The notes under the pieces were generated by a model. That model made no database searches. It saw only the letters and a program-made list of their open reading frames with translations, and was not told the DNA's origin. From Clostridia bacterium (GTDB lineage: Bacteria; Bacillota; Clostridia; Oscillospirales; QAMX01), in the NCBI GenBank assembly GCA_024404415.1, contig JAKSPX010000014.1, positions 1-13,274 of the forward strand: DNA of 13,274 nucleotides, read 5' to 3'. Of this stretch, positions 11,603 through 13,274 are shown one piece after another (position 1 is the stretch's first letter; each line of letters opens with the position of its first letter). The position numbers and the translations under genes were made by a program.

Positions 11603-13274
11603 ATGGATCATACGATTTTGACCGGCGTCGATTTCGCCGAAATGCTGGCAGCGGCTGCCGCCATGATAGAAAACAACAAGGGCGGACTCAATGAGCTCAA
11701 CGTCTTCCCGGTCCCCGACGGGGACACGGGTACCAACATGGCCATGACCATCCGCGCCGCGGCCGACCGTTTGGCCTCCGCTCCCATCAGCAAGAGCCTT
11801 TCCGACGTCGCCGCACAGATCGCCTCCGCGCTTTTGCGCGGCGCGCGCGGCAACTCCGGCGTCATCATGTCCTTACTTTTCCGCGGCATGTCCAAGCGTT
11901 TCAAGGGGCTTGACGCCTGCGATGCGCAGGTATTTGCCGAGGCCATGACGCAGGGTGTGGAAGCCGCCTACGGCGCGGTGATGAAGCCCGCCGAAGGCAC
12001 CGTTCTGACCGTCTCGCGCAAGGCCGCCGAAGCCGCCGTTGCCGCGAGCAAATCCGGCTCGGATCTTTACGGGACGCTCACCGCCGCCTCCTCTGCCGCC
12101 GGGGATGCGCTTGCCCTCACCCCCAAGCAGAATCCCGTTCTGGCCAAGGCCGGCGTCGTCGACGCGGGTGGACAGGGCTACTGCTATATCCTCTCGGGCT
12201 TCCTCTCCGCCATGGAAGGGAAAAAGATCGCCCTCAGCGGCGTTTCCGCTTCCGAGAGTGCCTTTGAAAAATTCGACACCGAGGACATCCGCTTTGCCTA
12301 CTGCACGGAGTTCCTCATCAACAAGGAAAACAAGGACCGTTCGGTCCTGAAGCTGCGCGCCTTCTTCGAGTCCATCGGCGACTGTGTCGTTGTTGTGGAC
12401 GATGACGACATCATCAAGGTGCACGTTCACTCCAACAACCCGGGCAAGATCATCGAAGAAGCGCTTCTCTACGGCTCGCTTTCCAAGATCAAGATCGAGA
12501 ACATGAAGGAACAGCACACCGAGAAGCTCATCAGCTTGGATGCCCCCGCCGCTCCCGCCGAGCCGGAGAGCGACTACGGCTTTGTTTCGGTCGCCTGCGG
12601 CGAAGGTATTTCATCGGTTTTCACCGATCTCGGCGTGAACCGTCTTGTAGAGGGCGGCCAGACCATGAACCCCTCCACTTCAGACATCCTCAAGGAGATC
12701 GACCGAGTCCCCGCCGCGACCGTCTTTGTGCTTCCCAACAACAAAAACATCGAGCTCGCCGCCCGCCAGACCGTTTCTCTCGTCAAAAACAAGCGCGTGG
12801 TGGTTCTGAGTACCCATTCCATCCCCGAAGGTATCAGTGCCATGCTGGCTTTTGAGCCGACGGCAGGCGTGGAAGAAAACATCGAGGCCATGAAGGCCGC
12901 CATCTCCGCAGTCGCCTCGGGCAGCATCACCTACGCCGCCCGCAACTCGGTTTTCGAGGGGCAGGAGATCGCGGAAGGCGACATCCTCTCGCTCGCCAAC
13001 GGCAAGGTCTGCGCCATTTCCAAAGACATCCCGAACGCCGTCAACGCCATGCTGGACGTCACCGGCGGCGGTGAGAACGGCATCATCACCGTTTTCTACG
13101 GTGCCGACGTTCTGGAAGCCGACGCAGAGGAGATCGTCAAAATCATCGAAGCGCGCTTCCCCGAATCCGAAGTCAGCCGTGTGAACGGCGGACAGCCGAT
13201 CTATTACTACATCTTCTCCATCGAATCAGAAAGGCACAAAATGAACAAGAATAACGGCGGGTTCAACTACTGGA
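11603..13274 (+). CDS. fakA: Fatty acid kinase FakA / YloV (DAK2 domain), 3' end beyond window
   Basis: The open frame runs from ATG 11603 to the window end (557 codons, no stop). The N-terminal DhaL/DAK2 kinase domain has NVFPVPDGDTGTNM (33-46; the Asp residues of PDGDTG bind magnesium) and LLRGARGNSGVI (78-88). The middle domain has VVDDDDIIKVHVHSNNPG, and the C-terminal part ends GGQPIYYYIFSIE (about 529-541), where the family usually stops. FakA phosphorylates fatty acids bound to FakB so that exogenous fatty acids can be used for phospholipid synthesis. SD GAGG (11589-11592) stands 10 bases before ATG. Oddity: after SIE the frame continues through codon TCA (13226-13228) and over AGAAAGG plus an in-frame ATG at 13241, so the C-terminus is either extended, fused or affected by a lost stop. 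Confidence 0.93.
   Translation, partial: MDHTILTGVDFAEMLAAAAAMIENNKGGLNELNVFPVPDGDTGTNMAMTIRAAADRLASAPISKSLSDVAAQIASALLRGARGNSGVIMSLLFRGMSKRFKGLDACDAQVFAEAMTQGVEAAYGAVMKPAEGTVLTVSRKAAEAAVAASKSGSDLYGTLTAASSAAGDALALTPKQNPVLAKAGVVDAGGQGYCYILSGFLSAMEGKKIALSGVSASESAFEKFDTEDIRFAYCTEFLINKENKDRSVLKLRAFFESIGDCVVVVDDDDIIKVHVHSNNPGKIIEEALLYGSLSKIKIENMKEQHTEKLISLDAPAAPAEPESDYGFVSVACGEGISSVFTDLGVNRLVEGGQTMNPSTSDILKEIDRVPAATVFVLPNNKNIELAARQTVSLVKNKRVVVLSTHSIPEGISAMLAFEPTAGVEENIEAMKAAISAVASGSITYAARNSVFEGQEIAEGDILSLANGKVCAISKDIPNAVNAMLDVTGGGENGIITVFYGADVLEADAEEIVKIIEARFPESEVSRVNGGQPIYYYIFSIESERHKMNKNNGGFNYW

Overview
The window looks like chromosomal DNA from a GC-rich, anaerobic, endospore-forming member of the Clostridia (Firmicutes/Bacillota). 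The evidence is a recognisable spoIIE and a spoIIQ-like gene, AGGAGG-type ribosome binding sites, the Asp23/YloU-FakA/YloV pair, and coding sequence with strong G/C preference at third positions. An Oscillospirales-type gut clostridium would fit, but that placement is inference. There are no integrases, transposases, CRISPR arrays or phage genes.

Left part (1-3025, plus strand): the 3' end of a tRNA-Thr(GGT) with its terminator, then four tandem paralogous genes for small secreted lipoproteins of 179-194 aa. Each has its own sigma-A-type promoter, strong SD and hairpin terminator, so they behave as four separate units. All four share a near-invariant segment after the lipid-attachment Cys, and a C-terminal region that I read as a divergent sulfite-oxidase/molybdopterin-binding-like fold, apparently without the cofactor cysteine. 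This array is the least explained part of the window.

Middle part (3024-6889, minus strand): a sporulation cluster read right to left: spoIIE (the membrane PP2C phosphatase that activates sigma-F), a 240-aa conserved protein of unknown function, then a SpoIIQ-like membrane-anchored M23 peptidase with an intact metal site. A sequence closely matching a sigma-F promoter lies directly before spoIIQ, which suggests that the product of the first gene switches on the last.

Right part (7015-13274, plus strand): a tight run nadE - araB-like ribulokinase - yitT-like membrane protein - trmB (gaps of 24, 12 and 18 nt) behind one promoter, then a second promoter and the pair asp23/yloU - fakA/yloV. The fakA frame passes the usual family end without a stop and runs off the window, over an SD-ATG that looks like the start of the next gene. 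No gene-free stretch exceeds 300 bases; the longest is the spoIIE/nadE divergent region (6890-7117).
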